Assembly (NCBI RefSeq): GCF_002192695.1
Contig: NZ_MTLG01000119.1
Span: 1-46,803 of the forward strand
DNA from: Achromobacter xylosoxidans
Lineage (GTDB): Bacteria > Pseudomonadota > Gammaproteobacteria > Burkholderiales > Burkholderiaceae_B
Direction of reading: 5' to 3'
DNA: 46,803 nt
Numbering within the stretch: position 1 is the stretch's first letter; the number at the start of each line of letters is the position of its first letter. Both the position numbers and the translations under genes were made by a program. The notes beneath the pieces were generated by a model that was given only the letters and a program-made list of their open reading frames with translations, did no database searches and was not told where the DNA came from. This document shows, piece by piece, positions 18,376-26,575 of this stretch.

Positions 18376-19427
18376 TGGCACCGAAAAAAACGGCGGTTGA
18401 TTCTTCCCTGTCCGCATTTGCGACGGCGGACAACTCCCCATTTCCCGATCGTTACGACCTCGACGGTGAGCGCCGCATACTGGGCTCCCTCCTCAACGAC
18501 GATGACCCCGACCCGGCCCATCCTCTCTTCGGGCGCTTGCAACTCTACTACGAGCGCGAGGCCGAATTTACGCGTATGCGTCAGGCCCATGAAGCGCGTG
18601 CCGGCGCCGACCCCTTGGTTGGGAGTTCTGAGGCGCGCCAGATAAAGACGTTGCCGTCGCTGGTCGCCGAGAGCCAGGACGTTATGTCTCTTCACACGCT
18701 GGAGGCCCTTCGGCTGTTTATGGGAAAGGCGGTCGAGCCCGGCAAGCCCGGCGCTCCGATTGCGGGTGGAAAGCGTGTTGCGGCAGCACTTCGATCCCTT
18801 TGGTCGCTGTCGTCGAATGACAATCCCTATGCAGACTGGGCTCTGGTCGAAACGAAGGCCCGCATTGAGGAAGTGCGCGCATACATCAAATCCGAACAAG
18901 GGCAACTGCTGTTGAAGCTGGACGAGATGAGAGCCAAGGGCCTCGCGTACTCGGTTTTGCAGTCCCGGGAGCCCGCGCAAATGCAGCTCGGCTTCGCCTC
19001 GCCCTATGGCTATATGGTGGCGCTACTCATCGTGGAAGTCGACTACTTCACACGAGTGTTGAAGAGTGCTCAACGTCGCGACCTAGTTTCGGGACGCCAA
19101 GGTCATGCGCTACTGCAGGCCGTCAAGCACAAATGTCGGAGCGTCTTTGAACGCGTTCTGTACTGGCAGAAGTATCTGATGAAGGACGAGCTCGTCACCC
19201 TAAGTCGCGTCGACTTTGTCGCGGGAGCAGAAGCGTCAGCCCAGCAGCGCGTGAGCGCCGTGAAAGCCATATTCGGGGAGGTGCCCAAGCCGGTGTTCAT
19301 GGGTGAGGAGGCTCCTCGCCATACGAAGCGCCGGCTAAATCTATCTGCTGCCGAATTGCGACTGTTGGATGCGGTGCCGCTAGCGGATGCAGTTGCTACA
19401 GGCGTCGACAAGAACCTTCTGACCTAG
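18375..19427 (+). CDS. ICE protein, PFL_4669 family
   Basis: A 350-residue protein that I place in the PFL_4669-type family of integrative-element proteins by its length, its position between the replication protein and the DUF3158-like gene, and segments such as DPAHPLFGRLQLYYEREAEF and GLQ/S-type helices around SPYGYMVALLIVEVDYFTRV. Function is not established; no enzymatic motif is visible. It sits one base into the stop of the preceding short ORF. Confidence 0.75.
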   Translation: MAPKKTAVDSSLSAFATADNSPFPDRYDLDGERRILGSLLNDDDPDPAHPLFGRLQLYYEREAEFTRMRQAHEARAGADPLVGSSEARQIKTLPSLVAESQDVMSLHTLEALRLFMGKAVEPGKPGAPIAGGKRVAAALRSLWSLSSNDNPYADWALVETKARIEEVRAYIKSEQGQLLLKLDEMRAKGLAYSVLQSREPAQMQLGFASPYGYMVALLIVEVDYFTRVLKSAQRRDLVSGRQGHALLQAVKHKCRSVFERVLYWQKYLMKDELVTLSRVDFVAGAEASAQQRVSAVKAIFGEVPKPVFMGEEAPRHTKRRLNLSAAELRLLDAVPLADAVATGVDKNLLT

Positions 19428-20018
19428 ATGGAGACGCTCATGTCGCCAAAGTCTGTCGCAGATGGTCTCACCAGCATGACAGGTTTGCCGTCACCTTCCG
19501 GGCTGGAGGGTGCGCGAGCGGTCGCCAGTGTCCCATCGTTCTCGTGCTCGTCCGTATCCGTGGACATAAAAGCCTTTAAGGGTAAGGGAGCGTTCCGCTC
19601 CCTGTCGCGGCAGTTCGCCGATTCGGTGGCGCAGGCAAGGGATGCCATGAGCGATCTGGCGCTGGATACCACCAGATTCGAAGTCGGCTGCTACTTGCGC
19701 CTAGTAGAAGAGCGTGGCCGCGGGGCGCTGGGACGGGCGCGGTTGCGTTGGTGCATTCGAGGCCATGCGCGCTACGTGCGATTTGAAGCGCTGGCAGGAA
19801 TCTTGGAGACGCTCCCGCCATCGGTCGTGGAGCACTTCCGCAACTGCGACGTTCGCGCGATGGAATTGAACGCGCTTGAAAGCGTGCTGCGCCAAGCCGT
19901 CGACCAAGTGGAATCGTACTTGCGAAATGGTGCGCTGCGCCAACGGGCTGGAAACTTGGTGCCGCGCGCCGTTTTGCAGCAAAACACAAGAACCTATGAA
20001 CGAAACCAGCAATCTTGA
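19428..20018 (+). CDS. DUF3158-like ICE protein
   Basis: A 196-residue protein directly after the PFL_4669-type gene (no gap). The core (GAFRSLSRQFADSVAQARDAM...GCYLRLVEERGRGALGRARLRW, then a long C-terminal helix) fits DUF3158, which holds this slot in related elements. An ATG 12 bases in is an alternative start. Its last codons contain the third GTTTTGC palindrome. Confidence 0.7.
   Translation: METLMSPKSVADGLTSMTGLPSPSGLEGARAVASVPSFSCSSVSVDIKAFKGKGAFRSLSRQFADSVAQARDAMSDLALDTTRFEVGCYLRLVEERGRGALGRARLRWCIRGHARYVRFEALAGILETLPPSVVEHFRNCDVRAMELNALESVLRQAVDQVESYLRNGALRQRAGNLVPRAVLQQNTRTYERNQQS
19971..19985. promoter_or_regulatory. GTTTTGC palindrome copy 3
   Basis: GTTTTGCAGCAAAAC, identical to copy 2. 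It begins 125 bases upstream of the ATG of the SSB-like gene (20096), the same distance as copy 2 from its downstream gene. Confidence 0.6.
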
Positions 20019-20095
20019 AGCTGCCGAAACGGGCGAACGACCCTGTCCACGCGGTAAGAGAGTTCTACGAGGATCAACTTTTTTGGAGCATTGAA

Positions 20096-20521
20096 ATGGC
20101 TATGAGAAGCGAGATGGGCGGAAATGTTCTGGTGAATCCAGTGCTGAAGACCGTCAAGGTGAAGGGTGATGATCGCCAAATTTGCGAGCTCCGAGTGATG
20201 TGCTCGGAATACAAATCTGATGGCAATGGGGGGTACGTGCAGGACGACTCACGGACGTTTCCCGTCCAAGTGACCATCTGGCATGAGGGAACTGCAAAGC
20301 GGGTGTACGAGGTGGTGCGGGTTGGGGCAGCCGTCAGCGTGGTCGGGGCCGCATATGTGCGGCCATGGATCAACGAGCAAAGCGGTCAGGCAGAGGCCGG
20401 CATGTGCATGGACGCCGAGAAAGTCACCCTGGGCCTTCAGCGGATTGAAGCCGTGCAGTACCGCGCCAAGGCGCAGCCGGAAGCACCCCGAGCTACCGAG
20501 GCGGCGCCGACCGCTCTCTAA
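20096..20521 (+). CDS. SSB-like OB-fold protein
   Basis: A 141-residue protein with the pattern of a single-stranded-DNA-binding OB fold: GNVLVNPVLKTVKVKGDDRQICELRVM, a middle strand FPVQVTIWHEGTAKRVYEVVRVGAAVSVVGAAYVRPWI, and an Ala/Pro-rich tail. ATG 20096 is chosen because GGAG lies eight bases upstream; a longer frame to 20015 overlaps DUF3158. Its probable role is to protect single-stranded DNA during transfer or replication, alongside topB. Confidence 0.65.
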   Translation: MAMRSEMGGNVLVNPVLKTVKVKGDDRQICELRVMCSEYKSDGNGGYVQDDSRTFPVQVTIWHEGTAKRVYEVVRVGAAVSVVGAAYVRPWINEQSGQAEAGMCMDAEKVTLGLQRIEAVQYRAKAQPEAPRATEAAPTAL

Positions 20522-20577
20522 CCATTATTCGATCGGTCGGGGGTGGCTCCGCCACCTCTGACGTGGAGGACATTGAT

Positions 20578-20835
20578 ATGCGTATCAGCACGAGAAGGCC
20601 GAAGTGGGAGCAGTTTCGCGAGTCGTACGTCCTGCGTGTCGGGAAAGAGCAGCGAGTGGTGGGCAGAGTCGACGTGATTGGCTCGGTGGGGTACTGGTGG
20701 CAGACGGCCGATAAGACGGATGTCGCCTACAGCCTTCAAGAGGCCAAGCGGAAGGTTGAGGACTTGCTTAGGCTGGGCGGTGGAGTGGTGGTGCTCAAAG
20801 GCATGGCGGCAAGTCCAATGGCCCGGGCCGCATAG
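20578..20835 (+). CDS. Small hypothetical ICE protein
   Basis: An 85-residue basic protein (starts MRISTRRPKWEQF), with GGAGGA ten bases upstream of its ATG. The 56-base gap before it contains a small hairpin (GGTGGC-TCC-GCCACC, 20542-20556). No family recognised; a central VIGSVGYWWQTADKTD stretch suggests a compact beta-rich fold. Confidence 0.55.
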   Translation: MRISTRRPKWEQFRESYVLRVGKEQRVVGRVDVIGSVGYWWQTADKTDVAYSLQEAKRKVEDLLRLGGGVVVLKGMAASPMARAA

Positions 20836-20844
20836 GGGCGGGCC

Positions 20845-21255
20845 ATGCGTAACTTTATTGGTCAGTATTTGGCGCGCGTGCGCCTAGCCACTCTTGAGAC
20901 TGTTCTCGGGACTGCCGCCCTGGCGAGGAAGGGGCGCATCGCTGCGATGGGAGCGCCGCGCCGGTGGTGGCGCGTTCTGGCTCTTTTCTGCTCTGGTGTG
21001 CTTTTCGCAAACCTTATCGCCTATTTCGTGTCTGGCGGCGAGTCTGGGCATGAGGGTCTTGCCGGGTTTGCCGCACATCCCTTCAACATGGCCCTCATCG
21101 CTTATGTCCTCGGGTACGTGCTCTGCTTCGGCACCTGGAACTTGCTTTCGGTTGTTCGACGGTTGGGCCGCGAGGAAATGACGCGGGCGTCCTTCTTGCG
21201 AATGAATGGAAAGCGCACGAACTGGCCGCGACGTATCCCTCAGGAGCGGAAATGA
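20845..21255 (+). CDS. Small membrane protein, two helices
   Basis: A 136-residue protein with two hydrophobic segments (about residues 45-65, LALFCSGVLFANLIAYFV, and about 82-103, MALIAYVLGYVLCFGTWNLL) and basic ends. It overlaps the topB start by four bases (ATGA). No family recognised. Confidence 0.6.
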   Translation: MRNFIGQYLARVRLATLETVLGTAALARKGRIAAMGAPRRWWRVLALFCSGVLFANLIAYFVSGGESGHEGLAGFAAHPFNMALIAYVLGYVLCFGTWNLLSVVRRLGREEMTRASFLRMNGKRTNWPRRIPQERK

Positions 21256-23798
21256 CGAAGACCCTCATAATCGCTGAGAAGCCCTCTGTCGCTCGCGATA
21301 TCGCTGCGGCGCTTGGTGGGTGCCGTCAGGCCGGGAACTGGCTGGAAGGTGAGCAGTTTGTTGTCAGCTCTGGCATAGGGCACTTAGTTCAGATTGCCGA
21401 CCCCGATCCTGGTCAGCCTGCTGGTGGGTTCGGTGGCCTTCCCCGCATTCCCGACCGATTTGTGCTGAGTCCTATCCCCGGAACGGTCGACCAGCTCAAG
21501 CTGCTCGGGAAGCTGATTGCACGCCCGGATGTGATCTCGGTGGTCAACGCTTGCGACGCGGGCCGTGAAGGTGAGCTGATCTTCAATCTGATTTATGAGT
21601 TTCACAAGGCGCAGAAGCCGGTGTATCGGATGTGGATTCAGTCCATGACTCCTGCGGCGATCCGCGAGGCCTACAAGGGGCTTCGGCCGGCCTCAGCCTT
21701 CGCCAGGTTGGGCGATGCGGCGCGCAGCCGGTCCGAGGCGGATTGGCTGGTTGGCATTAATGGTTCAAGAGCGGTATCTGCATTGGTTGAAGTGCTGACC
21801 GATCGACGCGAGCGGAATTCGCTGGGGCGAGTCCAGACGCCGACGCTCGCGATTGTTGTTCACCAGGAGCTTGCCATTCGCTCCTTTGTGCCGCGGCCAT
21901 ACTGGGAACTGCATGCGACTTTCGCCGTGCAGGCGGGCGAATATGTCGCGCGTTGGCGCGGTCCGTCTATCGACTCGGGGGACTCTGGCGACACGACTCA
22001 CCGCATATGGGACAAATCCGCGGCCGAGGCCCTGCACGCACGATGCCGCGCTGCGGAGCCCTCCACGGTGCGAGATGAGTTCAAGGCAGTAACAAGCGCT
22101 CCGCCTAAGTTGTTCGACTTGACGACGCTTCAGCGTGAGGCCAACAAGCGGTTCAAATTCTCCGCCAAGAAAACGTTGGACTTGACCCAGGCCTTATACG
22201 AGAAGCACAAAGCTGTAACTTACCCGCGCACAGACTCCAATGCGCTTCCGGAGGACTATGTGGGGAAAGCTGCCTCAGTAATGGAGACGCTCTCTGTGGG
22301 TGCGTACGGCGAGCATGCTGGACGGATCATTGCCAATAGCTGGGTGCGCCCGGACAAGCGGATCTTCAACAATGCGAAGATCTCCGATCACTTCGCCATT
22401 ATTCCAACTGGGAAGCTTCCGGAAGGCCTGACCGAAGGCGAAGCTAAGGTTTTCGACCTGGTCGTGCGACGGTTCCTGGCTGCCTTTCACCCGCCCGCGG
22501 TCTACGCTAAGACCGAGCGAACGACAGTCATGGCAGGGCACGAGTTCACGGCCACGGGCCGAGTGCTTCAAGAGGCTGGATGGATGGCGGTCTATGGGCG
22601 AGACCTTGATCCGGAGGACGATTCCACATCACTTTGCCCATTGGTGCAAGGCGAAGGCGCGGCGAATCGCGGCGTGAAGCTCGTGGCGCAGAAGACGAAG
22701 CCGCCCGCCCGGTTTAACGAAGCCACGTTGCTGGGGGCAATGGAGACCGCTGGAAAGTTGTTGGAGGACGATGATCTGAGAGAGGCGATGCGAGAGCGAG
22801 GGCTTGGAACGCCCGCCACTCGCGCGGCCATTATCGAAGTACTCCTAGCGGATCATGATCGTGCCAAACGACCGATTGAACCCTATTTGCGGCGGGAGGG
22901 AAAGGAGCAGCATCTCGTGCCCACCGACAAGGGCATTCAGCTTGTGCAGTTCTTGGAATCCAACGGACTTGAAGAATTGACTTCGCCCAGGATGACCGGG
23001 GATTGGGAAAGCAAACTGCGACTTATGGAGCGCGCCCAGTACGACCGATCGCGCTTCATGACCGAAACCGCTCAGTTTGCACGTCGCCTGGTTGAGACAT
23101 TGAAGGCCAGGGCCGCGGCCGCCCCTGCGACGCCAAAGACCAGGCTTGCAGCGCCATGCCCAAAGTGTCAGGCGCCGCTGCAGGCGGGCACGCTACAAGT
23201 CTCGTGCAGCGCAGAATGTGGGTTTCGCCAGGTTAGATTGGTGGCAGGACGCGAACTTTCCGACGCAGAGCTGACTGTTCTGTACATCGATGGGAAAACG
23301 GGGCTGCTGGAAGGCTTCGTCAGCAAGACGAAGCGACTGTTCAGTGCCAAGCTCAAGGTAAATGCAGAGTGGCGTCTGGAGTTTGAATTCGAGGCCAGAG
23401 GTGACGCCAATACGGGCGCCGGTGTGACGCTCGGTGGTACGCAGAAGCGCTATCCGTGCCCGCTTTGCCGGCAACCGCTGCGCCTGCGGCAGAGCTCGAA
23501 GGGAGCCTTTTGGGGATGTTCAGCTTATCCGCAGTGCAAGCACACTCAGCCCGACGATGGCGGAAAGCCAGGCGTTCGCACGGCGACGGTCACGGCATCC
23601 ATGCCGGTCGCGGAGGCGTTGCAGCTATCTGCCAGCCGTGAGGCGCCCGGTGGCGCTGCCGGAGCGGCGTGCCCGACTTGCGGCTCGGGAAAGCTCGTGA
23701 GCCGGGCTTCGAGCACGTCGCCCAGGCGCTTTCTAGGCTGCAGCAAGTTCCCTAAATGCCGTCATTTCGAATGGGAGAAAGGTCATGCGTCGAATTAG
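21252..23798 (+). CDS. topB: DNA topoisomerase III
   Basis: A type IA topoisomerase of 848 residues, longer than chromosomal TopB because of a C-terminal zinc extension. The TOPRIM domain starts TLIIAEKPSVARDIAAALGG and has NACDAGREGELIF. The active-site tyrosine lies in VTYPRTDSNALPEDY. Three cysteine clusters follow: CPKCQAPL (with CSAECGF), CPLCRQPL (with CSAYPQC), and CPTCGSGK (with CSKFPKC). Such topB genes are typical of PFGI-1/SPI-7-class elements, where the enzyme probably resolves linked DNA during replication or transfer. Confidence 0.95.
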   Translation: MTKTLIIAEKPSVARDIAAALGGCRQAGNWLEGEQFVVSSGIGHLVQIADPDPGQPAGGFGGLPRIPDRFVLSPIPGTVDQLKLLGKLIARPDVISVVNACDAGREGELIFNLIYEFHKAQKPVYRMWIQSMTPAAIREAYKGLRPASAFARLGDAARSRSEADWLVGINGSRAVSALVEVLTDRRERNSLGRVQTPTLAIVVHQELAIRSFVPRPYWELHATFAVQAGEYVARWRGPSIDSGDSGDTTHRIWDKSAAEALHARCRAAEPSTVRDEFKAVTSAPPKLFDLTTLQREANKRFKFSAKKTLDLTQALYEKHKAVTYPRTDSNALPEDYVGKAASVMETLSVGAYGEHAGRIIANSWVRPDKRIFNNAKISDHFAIIPTGKLPEGLTEGEAKVFDLVVRRFLAAFHPPAVYAKTERTTVMAGHEFTATGRVLQEAGWMAVYGRDLDPEDDSTSLCPLVQGEGAANRGVKLVAQKTKPPARFNEATLLGAMETAGKLLEDDDLREAMRERGLGTPATRAAIIEVLLADHDRAKRPIEPYLRREGKEQHLVPTDKGIQLVQFLESNGLEELTSPRMTGDWESKLRLMERAQYDRSRFMTETAQFARRLVETLKARAAAAPATPKTRLAAPCPKCQAPLQAGTLQVSCSAECGFRQVRLVAGRELSDAELTVLYIDGKTGLLEGFVSKTKRLFSAKLKVNAEWRLEFEFEARGDANTGAGVTLGGTQKRYPCPLCRQPLRLRQSSKGAFWGCSAYPQCKHTQPDDGGKPGVRTATVTASMPVAEALQLSASREAPGGAAGAACPTCGSGKLVSRASSTSPRRFLGCSKFPKCRHFEWEKGHASN

Positions 23799-24045
23799 GG
23801 TGGACGTGCCTTTCAGGGCAGCTATTGGAACCATAGGGCGTGTGTCTCTGAACTTTGACCACTATGACAGCCTTCAAGTGCCAAAAGCCAGCTTATCTAT
23901 TGACTTGGGGGTTGGGGCATGCGGGGAGGCAGTTACTGCCAGTCTTGACGTTGCGGCACTACGGCAGCTTGTGGACGGGATGATGGACGTGACTCTCGCG
24001 GTCGAGCGACGCCAGCGTTTGGACGGCCTGCAGGCTGCTGTTTAG
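23785..24045 (+). CDS. Small hypothetical protein after topB
   Basis: An 86-residue protein that overlaps the topB end by 14 bases. It starts MRRIRVDVPFRAAIGTIGRV and ends in a helix rich in Leu, Val and Arg. No family recognised. It is the last gene before the recombination module. Confidence 0.5.
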   Translation: MRRIRVDVPFRAAIGTIGRVSLNFDHYDSLQVPKASLSIDLGVGACGEAVTASLDVAALRQLVDGMMDVTLAVERRQRLDGLQAAV

Positions 24046-24082
24046 CACTGCAGAACCTGTAGGTGCGGTATTCGCTGTTTAG

Positions 24083-24106
24083 CGTACACACTGCGCGGTG
24101 TGTACG
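24083..24106. promoter_or_regulatory. 9-base inverted repeat before recombination module
   Basis: CGTACACAC (24083-24091) and GTGTGTACG (24098-24106) are perfect arms around TGCGCG. It is placed 65 bases before the KfrA-like start. It could be that protein's operator or the crossover site of the recombinase. The 126-base gap holds nothing else I can identify. Confidence 0.55.
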
Positions 24107-24171
24107 GTAGTGAAGAAGCAGCATCATAAATATGACGATTTTCGTGATCAATAGCTTGGAGATCTGCGGCA

Positions 24172-24903
24172 ATGGGTAGGCCTGCGTTTCAGCTAACGGA
24201 CGACCAGGCGCGGCAAATCATGGCGGAGATCTCTCGCCTCCAGGCTGCCTATCCTGACGTCGCAGATAACCGCGCTTTTCTTGGTGGTCTGATAAGCGCG
24301 GTGCTAGAGGTCACGGGCCGCCTATACGGCGTTCCAACATACCAACGGATACTGCGTGCCTACGCGCCAACCCGAAGACCTTCCACGACCACCATCCTTT
24401 CCGTGTTGGTTCGCGTGCAAGAGCGCCTGGCTCGTACCTCTGCTGGGCAGGTCGATCCGGATCTCCGCGCGACTGCGCTTCCGCGAGTGACAGAGCGTGC
24501 GGCGAGGCAGGATGATCCGACTACCCTTCGACTGCTTGCCGTTGAGTTGGAGGAGCACCGCCGCCGGCGGCAGGTGCTGGAGGCTGACAACGCTCGGTTA
24601 GAGGCTGCGATGGTGGCCCAGCAGTGTGAGCTCGCCCGCGTGCAAGGTCAGGCCGACAGCGCCGAGCGGGCGTTGGCCGCGATGGCGGATAAGCTCTCTG
24701 CGCTTGTGACTACCGTGACGAACGTCACGGAAGCGGAGAAGGGCGGTCGGGCGTTTGCTCTGCGCGCGATTGAGGCAGCACGCGCGGAAAGCCGGCTGTG
24801 GAGGGAGCGCTACGAGGGGCTGCAGGCGCTAAGGAAGGAGGAACAGGCGCTGCTCGAATCGTACCGAAGAGCGGCGGTGGGGGCCGCAGGAGCGCCGCGA
24901 TGA
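24172..24903 (+). CDS. KfrA-like coiled-coil DNA-binding protein
   Basis: A 243-residue protein. The N-terminal part (about 1-75; TDDQARQIMAEISRLQAAYP, VTGRLYGVPTYQRILRAYAP) resembles the helical DNA-binding head of KfrA-type proteins. From about residue 120 a long coiled coil runs to the end (EEHRRRRQVLEADNARLEAAM...). It overlaps the tyrosine recombinase by four bases (ATGA), so both are probably made together. Pairs of a coiled-coil DNA-binder and a tyrosine recombinase are known for cointegrate resolution (TnpT/TnpS of the Tn4651 type); whether this pair is related is inference. Confidence 0.65.
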   Translation: MGRPAFQLTDDQARQIMAEISRLQAAYPDVADNRAFLGGLISAVLEVTGRLYGVPTYQRILRAYAPTRRPSTTTILSVLVRVQERLARTSAGQVDPDLRATALPRVTERAARQDDPTTLRLLAVELEEHRRRRQVLEADNARLEAAMVAQQCELARVQGQADSAERALAAMADKLSALVTTVTNVTEAEKGGRAFALRAIEAARAESRLWRERYEGLQALRKEEQALLESYRRAAVGAAGAPR

Positions 24904-26114
24904 GCGAAGTGGCACCTCTCCCCCAGTTCGTCACTGCAAACGGCTCTGAGGCCGTTTCTTGCGTCCTTGGACATGTTAGCGATGACTGGGAGGCGGCAGA
25001 GCGTTGGCTTCAGGCGCTCGCTGCAAGAAGGCCGCCGGTGAGCCGGCACACACTGGCGAACTATCAGCGCGAGATCTTCCGCATCCGATGGTATTGCGAC
25101 TTGGTCGGGTCTGATGGGCCGAGTCGATGGTCCATTCCCGACGTTACCCGCTATCTAAAATTCTTGCGGGAGCATTCAGGCGACCACATCTGCGGAAGAC
25201 GTGCAGCACGCGTTGGTGATATCGATTGGACGCCTTTTCGCGCCAGGCTTGGTGCTTCTGCCTTGGCGAATGCTCAGAAAGTGTTGCATGCCCTCCTCAA
25301 GTTTTGGTTTGAGGCAGGGTATCGGCGGGCCAATCCGATGGCATCGATTGGGAGTGGTGGGGGAGTGGGCCGGGATGCTCCACGCCGGCATGCAGTGCCA
25401 CCAGACTTGATTGAGGAGGTTCTAGATTCGATGGAAAAGGCCTCCCGCACATCGGTTGAGAAGAAGCTCATGTTCTTGCGGGATCGTTTTATCTTGCGAC
25501 TGCTGCAATTCACAGGAATGAGGGCGAGCGAAGTGGTTCTCGCAAGTATGGGCGATGTCGAGCTCTATGCTGATCCGAAGTCCGGGCGCGCGCACTGGTC
25601 CTTAGTTGTGAGGCATGGGAAGGGAGGAAAAACAGGCCGCGTAGCTCTTCCACCCGCAGTCATGGACGATCTTCGTGCATACCGATACGCGTTTAACTTT
25701 CCGCCAGATCCCGTGTGTGGTGACACTACGGCGCTCATCCTGTCGACGCGGACTCGCAAGGTGGACGGGCCGGCGCGCTGCCCGTCCACCGTGGTAGGAC
25801 GCCGTAGTCAGCGCCGATGGGCCGAGATTCGTCGTCGCGCCACCCTTTGGGACATACTCACGGGCGCCTTTCAGCGATGTGCTGCGGGGTTTCGTAGCGC
25901 TGGCCGGGATCAGGACGCAGTGCTGCTGGAGCGGGCGTCGACCCACTGGCTAAGGCACACGTTCGGGCGGCAGCTGACCGCGATGGGAGTGGACGTGCGG
26001 GTGGTCGCCAAGGCGATGCGTCATGACGATGTACGGACTTCTATGGCATACACGGAGCTGGACTTTCTAGACGTCGTGCGGGAAATGGAAAAGGCGCAGC
26101 TTTTCGGGAAATAA
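24900..26114 (+). CDS. Tyrosine recombinase/integrase
   Basis: A 404-residue site-specific recombinase. The N-terminal core-binding domain (about 45-145; SRHTLANYQREIFRIRWY, RYLKFLREH) is followed by the catalytic domain. The first Arg is in LQFTGMRASEV, the Lys in VVRHGKGGKTG, the H-x-x-R box in HWLRHTFGRQL, and the nucleophile Tyr in TSMAYTELDF. All catalytic residues are present. It does not sit next to the tRNA, so it may not be the integrase of the ICE but the resolvase or transposase of a nested element. Confidence 0.9.
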   Translation: MSEVAPLPQFVTANGSEAVSCVLGHVSDDWEAAERWLQALAARRPPVSRHTLANYQREIFRIRWYCDLVGSDGPSRWSIPDVTRYLKFLREHSGDHICGRRAARVGDIDWTPFRARLGASALANAQKVLHALLKFWFEAGYRRANPMASIGSGGGVGRDAPRRHAVPPDLIEEVLDSMEKASRTSVEKKLMFLRDRFILRLLQFTGMRASEVVLASMGDVELYADPKSGRAHWSLVVRHGKGGKTGRVALPPAVMDDLRAYRYAFNFPPDPVCGDTTALILSTRTRKVDGPARCPSTVVGRRSQRRWAEIRRRATLWDILTGAFQRCAAGFRSAGRDQDAVLLERASTHWLRHTFGRQLTAMGVDVRVVAKAMRHDDVRTSMAYTELDFLDVVREMEKAQLFGK

Positions 26115-26379
26115 GGGGGGGGCCGAGCCGGCAGATAGAGGGGGGGGCCTTGCAATGAAATTTCATGCGGAAATGTTTGGATGTTTTGCTGGTCCTTGGG
26201 GCAAACCGACCAGAAGCGGAAGTCCACTTGATTCGCGCAATGTTTGGTGAAGGCCGGGAGCGGCCATCAATGACAGGCAGCTCCCGACCCAATGCGGCCG
26301 GTCAAAGGTTAGTTCTCGCCGCCCGATATCGTGTTTGTGACGATTCGGCCCTGGTCTGAGTCACGCTGCACAACCCGTG
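26115..26379. other. Intergenic region after the recombinase
   Basis: Two runs of seven or more G (starting about 26116 and 26142) lie close to each other, followed by the perfect palindrome ATGAAATTTCAT (about 26155-26166). Further on, GACCCAATGCGGCCGGTC (26286-26303) nearly matches a stretch at 30914-30931. I see no gene here. The features suggest an old element boundary. Confidence 0.5.
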
Positions 26380-26385
26380 TACAAT
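26380..26385 (+). promoter_or_regulatory. Probable -10 element for the SulP leader
   Basis: TACAAT with TG just upstream (TGTACAAT). No convincing -35 at 17 bases; an extended -10 promoter is possible. It would start a leader of about 185 bases. Confidence 0.45.
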
Positions 26386-26394
26386 GCTCCCGCA

Positions 26395-26569
26395 GCATCT
26401 GCAACGGATGCGGCTTCGCTTCGATAGCGATACTAGTGGACCCGGCGTTTGCCGGGTGGCTCGGCCGGGCGCCTATCCCTCGGACAACTCCAAGCGAATT
26501 ACGGCTCGCTCCGAGACCAACTACAAACCACCCTCGGTGCAAGGCATCGCTTGCTAACGTCAGGTTAGC
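26395..26569 (+). promoter_or_regulatory. Hairpin-rich leader of sulP, possible riboregulator
   Basis: Five short perfect stems in 175 bases: GCATC/GATGC (26395-26411), TCGCT/AGCGA (26416-26430), ACCCGGC/GCCGGGT (26440-26457), AGCGA/TCGCT (26493-26510) and GCTAAC/GTTAGC (26553-26569). CCGAG at 26511-26515 can pair either with CTCGG at 26479-26483 or with CTCGG at 26533-26537, a mutually exclusive choice. The last hairpin ends six bases before the sulP ATG and covers the only Shine-Dalgarno-like bases. No known riboswitch class is recognised. Confidence 0.5.
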
Positions 26570-26575
26570 CTAACA

